A stretch of 64,000 nucleotides of DNA from positions 1 to 64,000 of the forward strand of contig JAPPBX010000069.1 in the NCBI GenBank assembly GCA_026702755.1. Reading direction: 5' to 3'. The DNA comes from Candidatus Poribacteria bacterium (GTDB lineage Bacteria; Poribacteria; WGA-4E; WGA-3G). The position numbers were made by a program, and so were the translations under genes. Under the pieces are notes generated by a model. The model was not told where the DNA came from, searched no databases, and saw only the letters and a list, made by a program, of their open reading frames with translations. Position 1 is the first letter of the stretch. Each line of letters begins with the position of its first letter. Of the stretch, positions 9,427 to 16,455 are shown piece by piece.

Positions 9427-9768
9427 ATGGTAGATTGGATCTATTTTCGGAATAGCTGAAACTCGTGCAAAAAAGTGCAAGAGTTTCTTGACACACACAA
9501 CTTAGAAGTAGAAAACCGGACGGATGCGCGAAAAGAAGCAATGGATGCAGCAGCCGTATGGGATTTAATGAGCGGCGCGAAGCAGATCATCGTTGCAAAA
9601 GGAAGACGAATAGAAAACTTCGTGCCAACTGAAGACACACGCGAGTCAATTCTAAAAGTCGTGATCGGACGAAGTGGCAGCCTGCGTGCACCCACAGTGC
9701 AAAGTGGAGACGTTTTCCTCGTCGGCTTCAACGAAACGCTCTATGGTCCAGAAGCACCGTTCACTTAA
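9427..9768 (+). CDS. ArsC/Spx-like selenoprotein (in-frame TGA read as Sec)
   Basis: Read through the TGA at 9457-9459 as selenocysteine (U), the gene encodes 113 residues starting MVDWIYFRNSUNSCKK. The rest matches the ArsC/Spx thioredoxin-like family: helix QEFLDTHNLEVENRTD, then RSGSLRAPTVQSGDVFLVGFNETLY at the end, the usual SGxLRAPTxxxG...VGFNE signature. U takes the place of the family's active-site cysteine in a U-x-x-C redox pair. The frame is open on both sides and a hairpin follows the TGA directly. Starting at the GTG of 9475 instead would delete the active site, so that shorter gene is unlikely. Leader AAGGA lies 11 bases before the ATG. Reaction: probably a thiol/selenol oxidoreductase or arsenate reductase-like activity. 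A sequencing error or a decayed cysteine gene are the alternatives. Confidence 0.72.
9460..9485 (+). promoter_or_regulatory. Hairpin directly after TGA, candidate bacterial SECIS
   Basis: AACTC-G-TGCA, loop AAAAAG, TGCA-A-GAGTT: nine base pairs interrupted by one G/A mismatch, beginning at the base after the TGA. Bacterial SECIS elements sit in this place. The loop is closer to the TGA than usual and its single G is at the end, so the assignment is tentative. Confidence 0.5.
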
Positions 9769-9789
9769 ATCACCCAAGGACGAAAACCG

Positions 9790-10554
9790 ATGTCTATTGA
9801 AAAGATTCTGATCACGGGTGCCAGCGGATATCTGGCGCAATTTATCATCGACCAGCTGCACGGTGAATACCAACTCACGCTCACCGATCTCGTTGAACCC
9901 GATCGTGCGTTTGCTGATACGACTTTTATCAAGGCAGACGTGACAAACGCCTCCGAAATCGAAGCAGTGTGTGCAGGGCAGGATGCCGTTGTGCATCTCG
10001 TTGCCTTAGTCCGGGGACGCTCCGATAAGCCAGCTTCGCTATTCGCAGATGTTATGGTGAAAGGTACATGGAACGTAGCAGAAGCGTGCGTGAAACAAGG
10101 CGTTCAGAAACTGGTGAATATCTCCAGTATTTCAGCGTGCCCTCCTGCTCCGAGTGCAAAATTGCCGTACGAGGTGAGCGATGATTTCCAATTCGGCGCG
10201 GGAGATCTCTACTATGCACTGGCGAAATACCTCGGTGAGCAGATCGGGGCGGCGTATCATCAAGCACACGGGTTGGACGTGATTCATGTTCGCCCGGGAG
10301 TCATTGCCGGAGACGGACAGAATCCGGGTCCGTCAGCCCCTGACGTTGTAACGGATCCTTGGTTCGTTTACGTAGATCCGAGGGACGTTGCGCAGTGTGT
10401 TGCCCGTGCGATTGAGACAGAGACGGTAAGATACGGGTCGTACAACGCTGTCGCCGGACGTGCAGATTCCCGTTTTTCGTGGAAAGAGGCAGCAGCTGAT
10501 TTAGGATATTCACCTGAGCATAACTGGCCAGAGATTCCCGACAGCGATGCGTAA
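9790..10554 (+). CDS. NAD-dependent epimerase/dehydratase (extended SDR)
   Basis: 254 residues with the extended short-chain dehydrogenase fold: nucleotide-binding ITGASGYLAQ at 8-17, an acidic residue after the second strand, the VHLVALVRG segment, active-site serine in NISSISA, and the YxxxK pair in YYALAKYLGE, followed by HVRPGVIAG. Members act on nucleotide sugars or related carbonyl compounds. The C-terminal substrate part is short, so the substrate cannot be named. CAAGGACG precedes the ATG. The next gene, a DNA methyltransferase, begins 8 bases before this stop, so the two may be cotranscribed, although their functions look unrelated. Confidence 0.82.
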   Translation: MSIEKILITGASGYLAQFIIDQLHGEYQLTLTDLVEPDRAFADTTFIKADVTNASEIEAVCAGQDAVVHLVALVRGRSDKPASLFADVMVKGTWNVAEACVKQGVQKLVNISSISACPPAPSAKLPYEVSDDFQFGAGDLYYALAKYLGEQIGAAYHQAHGLDVIHVRPGVIAGDGQNPGPSAPDVVTDPWFVYVDPRDVAQCVARAIETETVRYGSYNAVAGRADSRFSWKEAAADLGYSPEHNWPEIPDSDA

Positions 10555-11992
10555 GCACCTTATGACATCCGAAAAAAATGAAATCCAGCCAAAAACTGCG
10601 GAATTGCGTGCTGAAATCGCCGACCTTGACGCTGAACTTACTGAGGATTTTAAAGCACAATTCTCGGTAGCTCCATTCCTATCCCGCAAAATCGTCAGTT
10701 TTCAGGGAAATAAAGACAAACCCGCCTACAGTTGGTACAAATATAAGGAAGCCTTTTCAGCAAGCCTTGTTGAATATTTCCTCGGTAGTTACGACGGACA
10801 AATATCGGGAAAAGTCCTTGATCCATTTGCTGGAATAGGAACAACCCTGTTCGCGGCGAGTTCCCAAGGAATCGCCGCTGACGGTATAGAACTATTACCC
10901 ATTGGTCAGGAGATTATCCGTGCCCGTCTCCTTTCAGAAAGAGAACTAACATCAAATGACTTCGCGACACTTGAACGCTGGATAACCTCTCTCCCGTGGA
11001 AAGAAGGCGCAGCAAGGGTGCCCTTCAGTACACTCCGGATCACAGAAAACGCCTATCCACCAGAAACAGTAGTGGCAATTGAACGGTACAGAGGTGCTCT
11101 TCAACAAGAAAACGAGGAAATTCAGGCAATCTTAAGGCTTGCTCTTTTGTGCATCTTAGAAAACATCAGCTACACTCGAAAAGATGGACAATATCTGCGC
11201 TGGGATGCGCGCTCAGGCAAGCAACGCCCTGGAACAAAGGCATTCAACAAAGGCGAAATTCTCGGCTTTGACGCTGCTATAACCGCTAAACTCAAAGAAA
11301 TCTTATCGGATGTCCGCAATGCTGAAGTACCCGCAACACTTTTCCCTGTTAAGCACATCACGAAGGATATTCGGTTATTTGAAGGTTCATGTCTTGAAGT
11401 GTTACCGACCCTTGAAACAGCTGCCTATGGGGCAGTTATGACTTCACCCCCTTATTGCAACCGTTACGATTACACTCGGACTTATGCCCTTGAGCTCGCC
11501 ATGTTAGGACTGACACAAGCAGATGTTTTGCGTTTACGACAGGAAATGCTCAGTTGTACAGTGGAAAATAGAGAAAAGGATTTGTTGAAAATCTGTCCGC
11601 AATGGAAACCCTTTATAGAAGCAGCGAACCAGCAGAAATTGCTACAAACCATATACACCTACCTTGAGCATGAAAAGATGTCTGGTCCCCTAAACAATAA
11701 CGGTATCCCGAGAATGGTTCGCGGATATTTTTCCGAGATGGCGTGTGTCATCGGTGAATGTGCTCGCGTCTTAAAACCGAATGCTCGGCTTTTCATGGTA
11801 AACGACAATGTGCGTTATGCAGGCGTGAGCATTTCGGTAGACATGATCTTATCCGACATCGCGCGATCTCTCGGTTTTGAGGTAGAAAAAATTCTTGTAA
11901 TGCCGGGGAAAAAGGGAAATAGCAGTCAACAAATGGGAGTGTATGGACGCGTGCCACTTCGGAAATGTGTGTATGTCTGGAGAAAGAGATAA
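10547..11992 (+). CDS. Site-specific DNA methyltransferase (N6-A or N4-C)
   Basis: 481 residues. The AdoMet-binding motif is LDPFAGIGTT at 91-100 and the catalytic motif TSPPY at 299-303. The order, FxG first, a long insert that would be the target-recognition part, then PPY, fits the alpha-type arrangement of amino-methyltransferases. TSPPY is common in N4-cytosine enzymes but does not decide the base. The late segment CARVLKPNARLFMVNDNVRY is the usual strand-helix after the active site. The gene overlaps the previous one by 8 bases; an ATG at 10562 is an alternative start and neither has a clear ribosome binding site. It opens a stretch of restriction/defence-like genes, but no restriction partner directly adjoins it. 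Confidence 0.85.
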   Translation: MRKHLMTSEKNEIQPKTAELRAEIADLDAELTEDFKAQFSVAPFLSRKIVSFQGNKDKPAYSWYKYKEAFSASLVEYFLGSYDGQISGKVLDPFAGIGTTLFAASSQGIAADGIELLPIGQEIIRARLLSERELTSNDFATLERWITSLPWKEGAARVPFSTLRITENAYPPETVVAIERYRGALQQENEEIQAILRLALLCILENISYTRKDGQYLRWDARSGKQRPGTKAFNKGEILGFDAAITAKLKEILSDVRNAEVPATLFPVKHITKDIRLFEGSCLEVLPTLETAAYGAVMTSPPYCNRYDYTRTYALELAMLGLTQADVLRLRQEMLSCTVENREKDLLKICPQWKPFIEAANQQKLLQTIYTYLEHEKMSGPLNNNGIPRMVRGYFSEMACVIGECARVLKPNARLFMVNDNVRYAGVSISVDMILSDIARSLGFEVEKILVMPGKKGNSSQQMGVYGRVPLRKCVYVWRKR

Positions 11993-12654
11993 TGCCGTAC
12001 CTTCGACATCTGTCCACAAGTGCCGACCTTTCATACTATTATAACGCAAGTTGCCACCTATTATAGGCATAGCACTCCGCTGGAGTGCTATCGCGTAAAT
12101 ACACCATTTTCTATAGACATATTGAAGAAATACCCAAGCAAAACCCTCCTACGGGGTGGGGAAAGAGACAAAAAAATCTGTCTGAAGTGTGCAAAATCTG
12201 TTAGTAGCAACTTGGGTTACTATTATAGAAAATTCAATATCATTTTTCAAAAATATAGAAAACAACGCAAAGAATTAGATTATCATAGAAAATTTTGTGT
12301 AGTTACTTGCCCCTAACATTTTTTCGGTTTTACCATACATCAAGAATCAACAGACCGGATGTACCGACTTTGTCATCGCCCCGATGACGGAGCCACGTCA
12401 CATTCGTTTCTCTTGCCCAAGCACTCCCCGTACAGAGAAACACCAACCTTCAAACAGATATCAGAACAGTTTGAGATTTTACATCTTACGGAAAATTTTT
12501 ATGCGGTTCTTGGTAGGTTTGTGCTATTGATTGATGCATTTTTGGCGTTGCGTCATTCAAAACATACATATTCATCAATCAATTTTAGCCATTTTTGTTG
12601 CACATATTTTGTATAGGTGTTAAAATATATATGACGTTAAAAAAATTCACGGTC
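11993..12654. other. AT-rich intergenic stretch
   Basis: No convincing gene is seen; two open frames here (near 12020-12316 and 12359-12616) have improbable composition and no family features. It holds a perfect hairpin at 12069-12091 and the word ACCCAAGCAAAA at 12134-12145, followed by a C-rich/G-rich hairpin; that word recurs on the minus strand near 48349. It may be decayed mobile DNA. Confidence 0.5.
12069..12091. repeat. Perfect 10-bp hairpin
   Basis: ATAGCACTCC, loop GCT, GGAGTGCTAT. It lies 77 bases after the methyltransferase stop and lacks a T-run, so it is either a weak terminator or the end of a mobile-element remnant. Confidence 0.55.
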
Positions 12655-12875
12655 TCGCGTGGGTTACGTCAGGGCAGCTTCCTAATTCATTAGGTGCGCC
12701 GCAGGTACTACCAATACCCGCGACGCTTCAGCACTGCCATAGTACTGGTATGACAGCGCTGGTTTCTATTGTATCACAGCGTACGTTTTGCGGGTGAGAT
12801 TAATGGAAACCAGCACCCTATAGGGAAGGTTGCCGAATACCTTTCTATTCCCTCGCGATGCGCTTATCAGCGCAC
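12655..12875 (+). ncRNA. Candidate structured RNA before methyltransferase-nuclease gene
   Basis: Six helices fit in about 220 bases: TCGCG(T)GGGT (12655) with ACCCGCGA (12716) enclosing the hairpin CCTAA-TTCA-TTAGG (12681-12694); CTGCCATA...TATGACAG (12734-12756); GCTGGTTTC (12758) with GAAACCAGC (12806); AAGGT...ACCTT (12826-12843); and TGCGC-TTATCA-GCGCA (12859-12874). No recognised RNA family could be assigned. It ends some 80 bases before the gene at 12958. The strand is assumed from that gene. It might be a leader RNA, a guide-like RNA of a lost mobile element, or chance. Confidence 0.4.
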
Positions 12876-12957
12876 CCACCCCTATAGTCCTGTCATTTTT
12901 CTTAGACCGAGAGAAAAGGGGTTCCTTTACTCTCATGTTGCAGTCTGCGAGAGGACT

Positions 12958-14394
12958 ATGAACACTCCATTTGCAAACACGCTCTATTACGGCGATTGCC
13001 TTGATATTATGGCAGGCTTCCCCGACAGCTATATCGACCTGATCTGCCTCGATCCGCCGTTTAACTCGAACGAGAAATACAACAAGGTTTTTAAGAACTC
13101 CGGACTCCTCATTGATCCACAAATCAAAGCGTTTGATGATGTCTGGCTTTGGGATGACACGTCTGCAGAACGCGTCGCGCGTGTCAAGAACGCTGTTGCT
13201 AACCCCGCATCAAAAGTGATTGCTGGATTTGAAGGGTTCATTCCGCGGAGTAAGATGCTTTCTTATACCTCCTACATGGCAGAACGCCTCTTTATGATGC
13301 ACCGTATCTTGAAGGATACGGGGAGCATTTACCTGCACTGTGACCCCTACGCCAGCCACTACCTGAAACTCGTGATGGATGCGATTTTCGGTGAGAACAA
13401 CTTTCGGAATGAGATTGTTTGGTCATACCGTTCTGGTGGCGTAAGTAAAAATTGGTTTGGAAGAAAACATGATATTATTCTTTTTTATAGTAAAGATTCG
13501 CGGAATGTGCATACCTTTCACGTTCAGAAGGAACGTTCATACTCAGCAAATAATTTACCGCCAGGGTTTAAGGGTATAGAAAAATATAAAGATGAATATG
13601 GACGCTGGTATACAATGGCATCCATGCGTGATGTTTGGGAGATAGACATGGTAGGAAGAACATCCAACGAACGCCTCGGTTATCCAACCCAAAAACCTCT
13701 TGCACTCTACGAACGCATCATCAAAGCGTCCTCTAACCCCGGCGATCTTGTGTTAGACCCGTTCGCGGGCTGTGGCACGACGATAGAGGCTGCGAAGAAA
13801 AACGGGAGGAATGTTATTGGTATAGACATCCTGCCCTTCGCACTCCGTTTGATAAACCGCTATCGCCTTGCAACAAACGGTATAACACCGCTTCCAATCG
13901 AAGGAGTACCTGTTGATATGGATACTGCTCATCAACTTGCCAAAACCGATCCGTTCAAGTTCCAGGACTGGACAATCTCACTCATAGACGGCTTGGCATC
14001 CAACCCACAGAAAGTTGGCGATGATGGTATTGATGGGTTTGGGATGTTCCTAAACAAGCCTGATAACATGGATCGCAAAGCGATTATCATTCAGGTCACA
14101 GGTGCCTCCGGCTCACAGAAGGCGAAGTTTGATAGACTTCACGCGAATATCCGAAACGAGAACGCCGCGATGGGCATCCTAATCACACTTGATACGCAAA
14201 CTGCACAGCGCAATTGGAAACATACCTTAGACCCTATAAGGATGGGCGAAACCACTTATGCTCCTATACAGTGTTTCTCTATTGAGGAATACTACCGAAA
14301 CAACGAGCGATGGGATCGGATATTGACCCTCCCTTCGCTGGCAAATCCGTGGACAGGGAAGCAGATACAGCAGAAGATTTTATTTGAGGCGTAA
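12958..14394 (+). CDS. DNA methyltransferase fused to Mrr-like nuclease domain
   Basis: 478 residues. Residues 1-300 form a beta-type amino-methyltransferase: catalytic DPPF at 32-35 comes before AdoMet-binding LDPFAGCGTT at 266-275, with the recognition region between. The last 150 residues look like a restriction-endonuclease (Mrr-like PD-(D/E)XK) fold: GDDGIDG at 354-360, then the strand KAIIIQVTGAS. In active members that strand normally reads QVK; here the lysine is threonine, so cleavage is doubtful unless a nearby lysine (388 or 390) replaces it. I start at the ATG of 12958, which begins MNTPFANTLYYGD; the open frame continues upstream only through structured noncoding DNA. It may be a one-chain restriction-modification system or a solitary methylase with a vestigial nuclease. 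Confidence 0.85.
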   Translation: MNTPFANTLYYGDCLDIMAGFPDSYIDLICLDPPFNSNEKYNKVFKNSGLLIDPQIKAFDDVWLWDDTSAERVARVKNAVANPASKVIAGFEGFIPRSKMLSYTSYMAERLFMMHRILKDTGSIYLHCDPYASHYLKLVMDAIFGENNFRNEIVWSYRSGGVSKNWFGRKHDIILFYSKDSRNVHTFHVQKERSYSANNLPPGFKGIEKYKDEYGRWYTMASMRDVWEIDMVGRTSNERLGYPTQKPLALYERIIKASSNPGDLVLDPFAGCGTTIEAAKKNGRNVIGIDILPFALRLINRYRLATNGITPLPIEGVPVDMDTAHQLAKTDPFKFQDWTISLIDGLASNPQKVGDDGIDGFGMFLNKPDNMDRKAIIIQVTGASGSQKAKFDRLHANIRNENAAMGILITLDTQTAQRNWKHTLDPIRMGETTYAPIQCFSIEEYYRNNERWDRILTLPSLANPWTGKQIQQKILFEA

Positions 14395-14408
14395 TGGAGG
14401 GAATGTAG

Positions 14409-15089
14409 ATGCGGATTGGAAGTGAATCTGATAGAGACATCATCAGACCGAAACATCAAATGGCAGTGCCGGGGCTCGGGGTTTTTATCGCCCCAAACGC
14501 TGCCGCTCGCCTATTTCAACTTCATGACTATACCCGTTGTCCGAACTTCCGAAAAAAACATGCTCCGATGGAGAGAATTCTCTATCCAATCCTACGTCCA
14601 AATGTCTATTATTCCCCGCGGATGTTTCACCTACACCAAGCGAGAAGATTTAAGAACGAGAAGCGGAAGGAAGGCACAGTTATAGAATATGAACTGAGGT
14701 CCGTCACTTTCCATATCTCCTCTGGTATAGGCGATAAATGGTGGAGACAAGAGGCGAAAGACGCATATCAAATCGTTTCAGACGCACTACCTGAATGGAT
14801 AGGACTTGCCATTCACAGAGGACTCACACCTGAAAAAACACCGGGGAACCATTGGAGTATCTCTGATACCCAGATGGGTGCGAGTCTTATGGGAAATGTA
14901 CTGCTACCCGTTTATGATAAAGATACACTTATCAAAATAGCGATTGCATCTGTACGAAAATGGACACATGAGGAATATCAGCAGAAAATCAAAGATTTCA
15001 GTGCCAGACTTAAAAATCTCAAATATATAGGTGAGAAACAACTCTCAAGTGATGAAAAAAATGGTAGAATTGTCTTCTCCTTAAATTGA
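14409..15089 (+). CDS. Protein of unknown function, uncertain N-terminus
   Basis: I do not recognise a family. The last 135 residues look firmly coding (SSGIGDKWWRQEAKDAY, then helices up to KNGRIVFSLN). The first 90 residues are dubious: a second frame opened by a TTG at 14416 is also free of stops up to 14685 and reads no worse, so either the true start is internal or a frameshift has joined two parts. No signal peptide or membrane segment is seen. It begins 14 bases after the methyltransferase-nuclease gene and probably shares its transcript, which makes a role in the same restriction or defence unit possible. It might supply specificity or inhibit the nuclease; nothing in the sequence shows which. 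Confidence 0.5.
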   Translation: MRIGSESDRDIIRPKHQMAVPGLGVFIAPNAAARLFQLHDYTRCPNFRKKHAPMERILYPILRPNVYYSPRMFHLHQARRFKNEKRKEGTVIEYELRSVTFHISSGIGDKWWRQEAKDAYQIVSDALPEWIGLAIHRGLTPEKTPGNHWSISDTQMGASLMGNVLLPVYDKDTLIKIAIASVRKWTHEEYQQKIKDFSARLKNLKYIGEKQLSSDEKNGRIVFSLN

Positions 15090-15206
15090 GATGGACCCGT
15101 TCACGAAAGAGTGTTAACCGAAGCGTAAAGATGCAGGAAACCTTTGAAAGATATTGAACGCCATAACGCCTTCAAAGAGTCTCGCTTGGCAGGTTAGGTA
15201 GGGACA

Positions 15207-15890
15207 ATGAAAGAAGCCATAGTTGAACAAGCAGTCAAAACCTATTTCGCTGATCAATTCCCGCAATTTTCAACAGCGCAGCAGTGTGAAGTCCAGTTCG
15301 GCACGCGACACGGCATCGCGGATGTTGTTCTGCATCAGCCCATCAGAGATGAAAGAGGATACTTTGTAGCGATTGCGGAGTGCAAGAGATTACCCCTCCC
15401 CATCCTACGGGCACAAGCGAGAGCACAATTGAAAAGTTATATGAGTGCTACGAACACACAGTATGGTGTTCTCGCTGTCGGCACGGATCCCCGGAATTGG
15501 GAGTTCTGCGAGAATAAGTATAACAATTGGTTCGCTGAGATCAATCGGGAAGATTTTGAACGGGGCATTAAGAACTGGGAACCTGTATCGGCAGCGGCTT
15601 TAGCCATAGACGGACGAGCAAAGCATAGAACTTCACACTGGTGGAAACGACTTGCACTGTTTTTAGGCGTTCTGTTTATTGTGAGTATCGCATCACTTTT
15701 GTTGCTGTGGCCCGATCCGCCAGAGCCAATCGTTTATATTACGAAGACAGGAAGGAAATACCATACCTATAATTGCAATTTTTTGGAGCACTACGCTGAT
15801 AGAAAGTTTGCGATTTATTTGGATGAAGCCGAAAAGAATTATGACCCTTGTGGAATTTGTTCCCCGCATAGAACTGAAAAGTTAAGGTAA
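15207..15890 (+). CDS. PD-(D/E)XK domain, membrane helix and Cys-rich C-terminal domain
   Basis: 227 residues in three parts. Residues 1-130 resemble the N-terminal nuclease domain of type I restriction HsdR proteins: GIADVVL with D39, then AIAECKR with E58 and K60, a PD-(D/E)XK pair. A membrane segment (about 148-168, LALFLGVLFIVSIASLLLLW) follows. The last 55 residues, VYITKTGRKYHTYNC...CGIC, match the small metal-binding tail found on many surface nucleases and competence-related proteins (xTGxKYHxxxC...CxxC; C190, C215, C218). Topology would put the two domains on opposite sides of the membrane. It could be a membrane-tethered nuclease in DNA uptake or phage defence; the function is inferred. 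No clear ribosome binding site beyond GGTAGGGACA. Confidence 0.7.
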   Translation: MKEAIVEQAVKTYFADQFPQFSTAQQCEVQFGTRHGIADVVLHQPIRDERGYFVAIAECKRLPLPILRAQARAQLKSYMSATNTQYGVLAVGTDPRNWEFCENKYNNWFAEINREDFERGIKNWEPVSAAALAIDGRAKHRTSHWWKRLALFLGVLFIVSIASLLLLWPDPPEPIVYITKTGRKYHTYNCNFLEHYADRKFAIYLDEAEKNYDPCGICSPHRTEKLR

Positions 15891-15948
15891 TTCCCTAAGC
15901 AACCCCAAGGATCTCCACAGACCTCGATTTGTGTAAGTCTTGTTAAGA

Positions 15949-16455
15949 TTAAAGATAACCTGCTTTGCACAGTAAGTTCGCGAGATTTCTTTCTTTACCA
16001 CAACGCCCTATCAAAACCAAGACAGGTTTACCTTGAAAATTTACGGTAAATTGTCGTCTACTTCTCGGATTCGTCCGGTTAATACCCCGTCCATCGAACA
16101 AAACAGGCACATAGGCGGTTTTCCCACTTCCCTTCGGGTTTGGTACAAGGGTAGTGACAAATTTCAAAGTGTTTTCTAACTTTTCACGGACATCCGATTC
16201 CTTGGCTTTGCCACTTTTACGTTCAATTGAAGCGGCAACAAAGATGTTTTTATTACCGTAAAACAGTAGACAGTCGGCCCTTTTCCGGTTGTCTCCGCGT
16301 GCATCAAACTCTTCCTCTACATCTACCACAACCCGCTCCATGGGTATACCATCAAGGTGGACCGTACATCTTTCTCCACTGCATGAGTTAGTGAGGCTGT
16401 TTGGAAATACTTGCTCTCGAATGTAAGTAAGTCTTTTATTCAGATTCAACCGCAT
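15949..16455 (-). CDS. Small PD-(D/E)XK-like protein paired with AAA ATPase
   Basis: 168 residues from the ATG at 16455 (AAGGA lies four bases upstream). The core has DARGDNRKRADCLLF then FVAASIERKSGKA: D61 with E78 and K80 spaced like a PD-(D/E)XK nuclease site, ending in the common E-x-K-S/G form. The C-terminal half carries PVLFDGRG and VLVLIGRCG strands. No family name could be assigned. The gene overlaps the end of the ATPase gene by 20 bases and is surely translated from the same message, so the two proteins probably act together. A role as effector nuclease in a two-gene defence unit is inferred; a DNA repair role is the main alternative. Confidence 0.65.
   Translation of the reverse strand: MRLNLNKRLTYIREQVFPNSLTNSCSGERCTVHLDGIPMERVVVDVEEEFDARGDNRKRADCLLFYGNKNIFVAASIERKSGKAKESDVREKLENTLKFVTTLVPNPKGSGKTAYVPVLFDGRGINRTNPRSRRQFTVNFQGKPVLVLIGRCGKERNLANLLCKAGYL

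Noticed and set aside
12020-12616. Open frames of 98 and 85 codons in the gap after the methyltransferase
   Set aside because: No family features, no ribosome binding sites and composition unlike neighbouring genes.
12769-12957. 63-codon upstream extension of the methyltransferase-nuclease gene
   Set aside because: It runs through the hairpin-rich noncoding segment, and the family's start pattern begins at the ATG of 12958.
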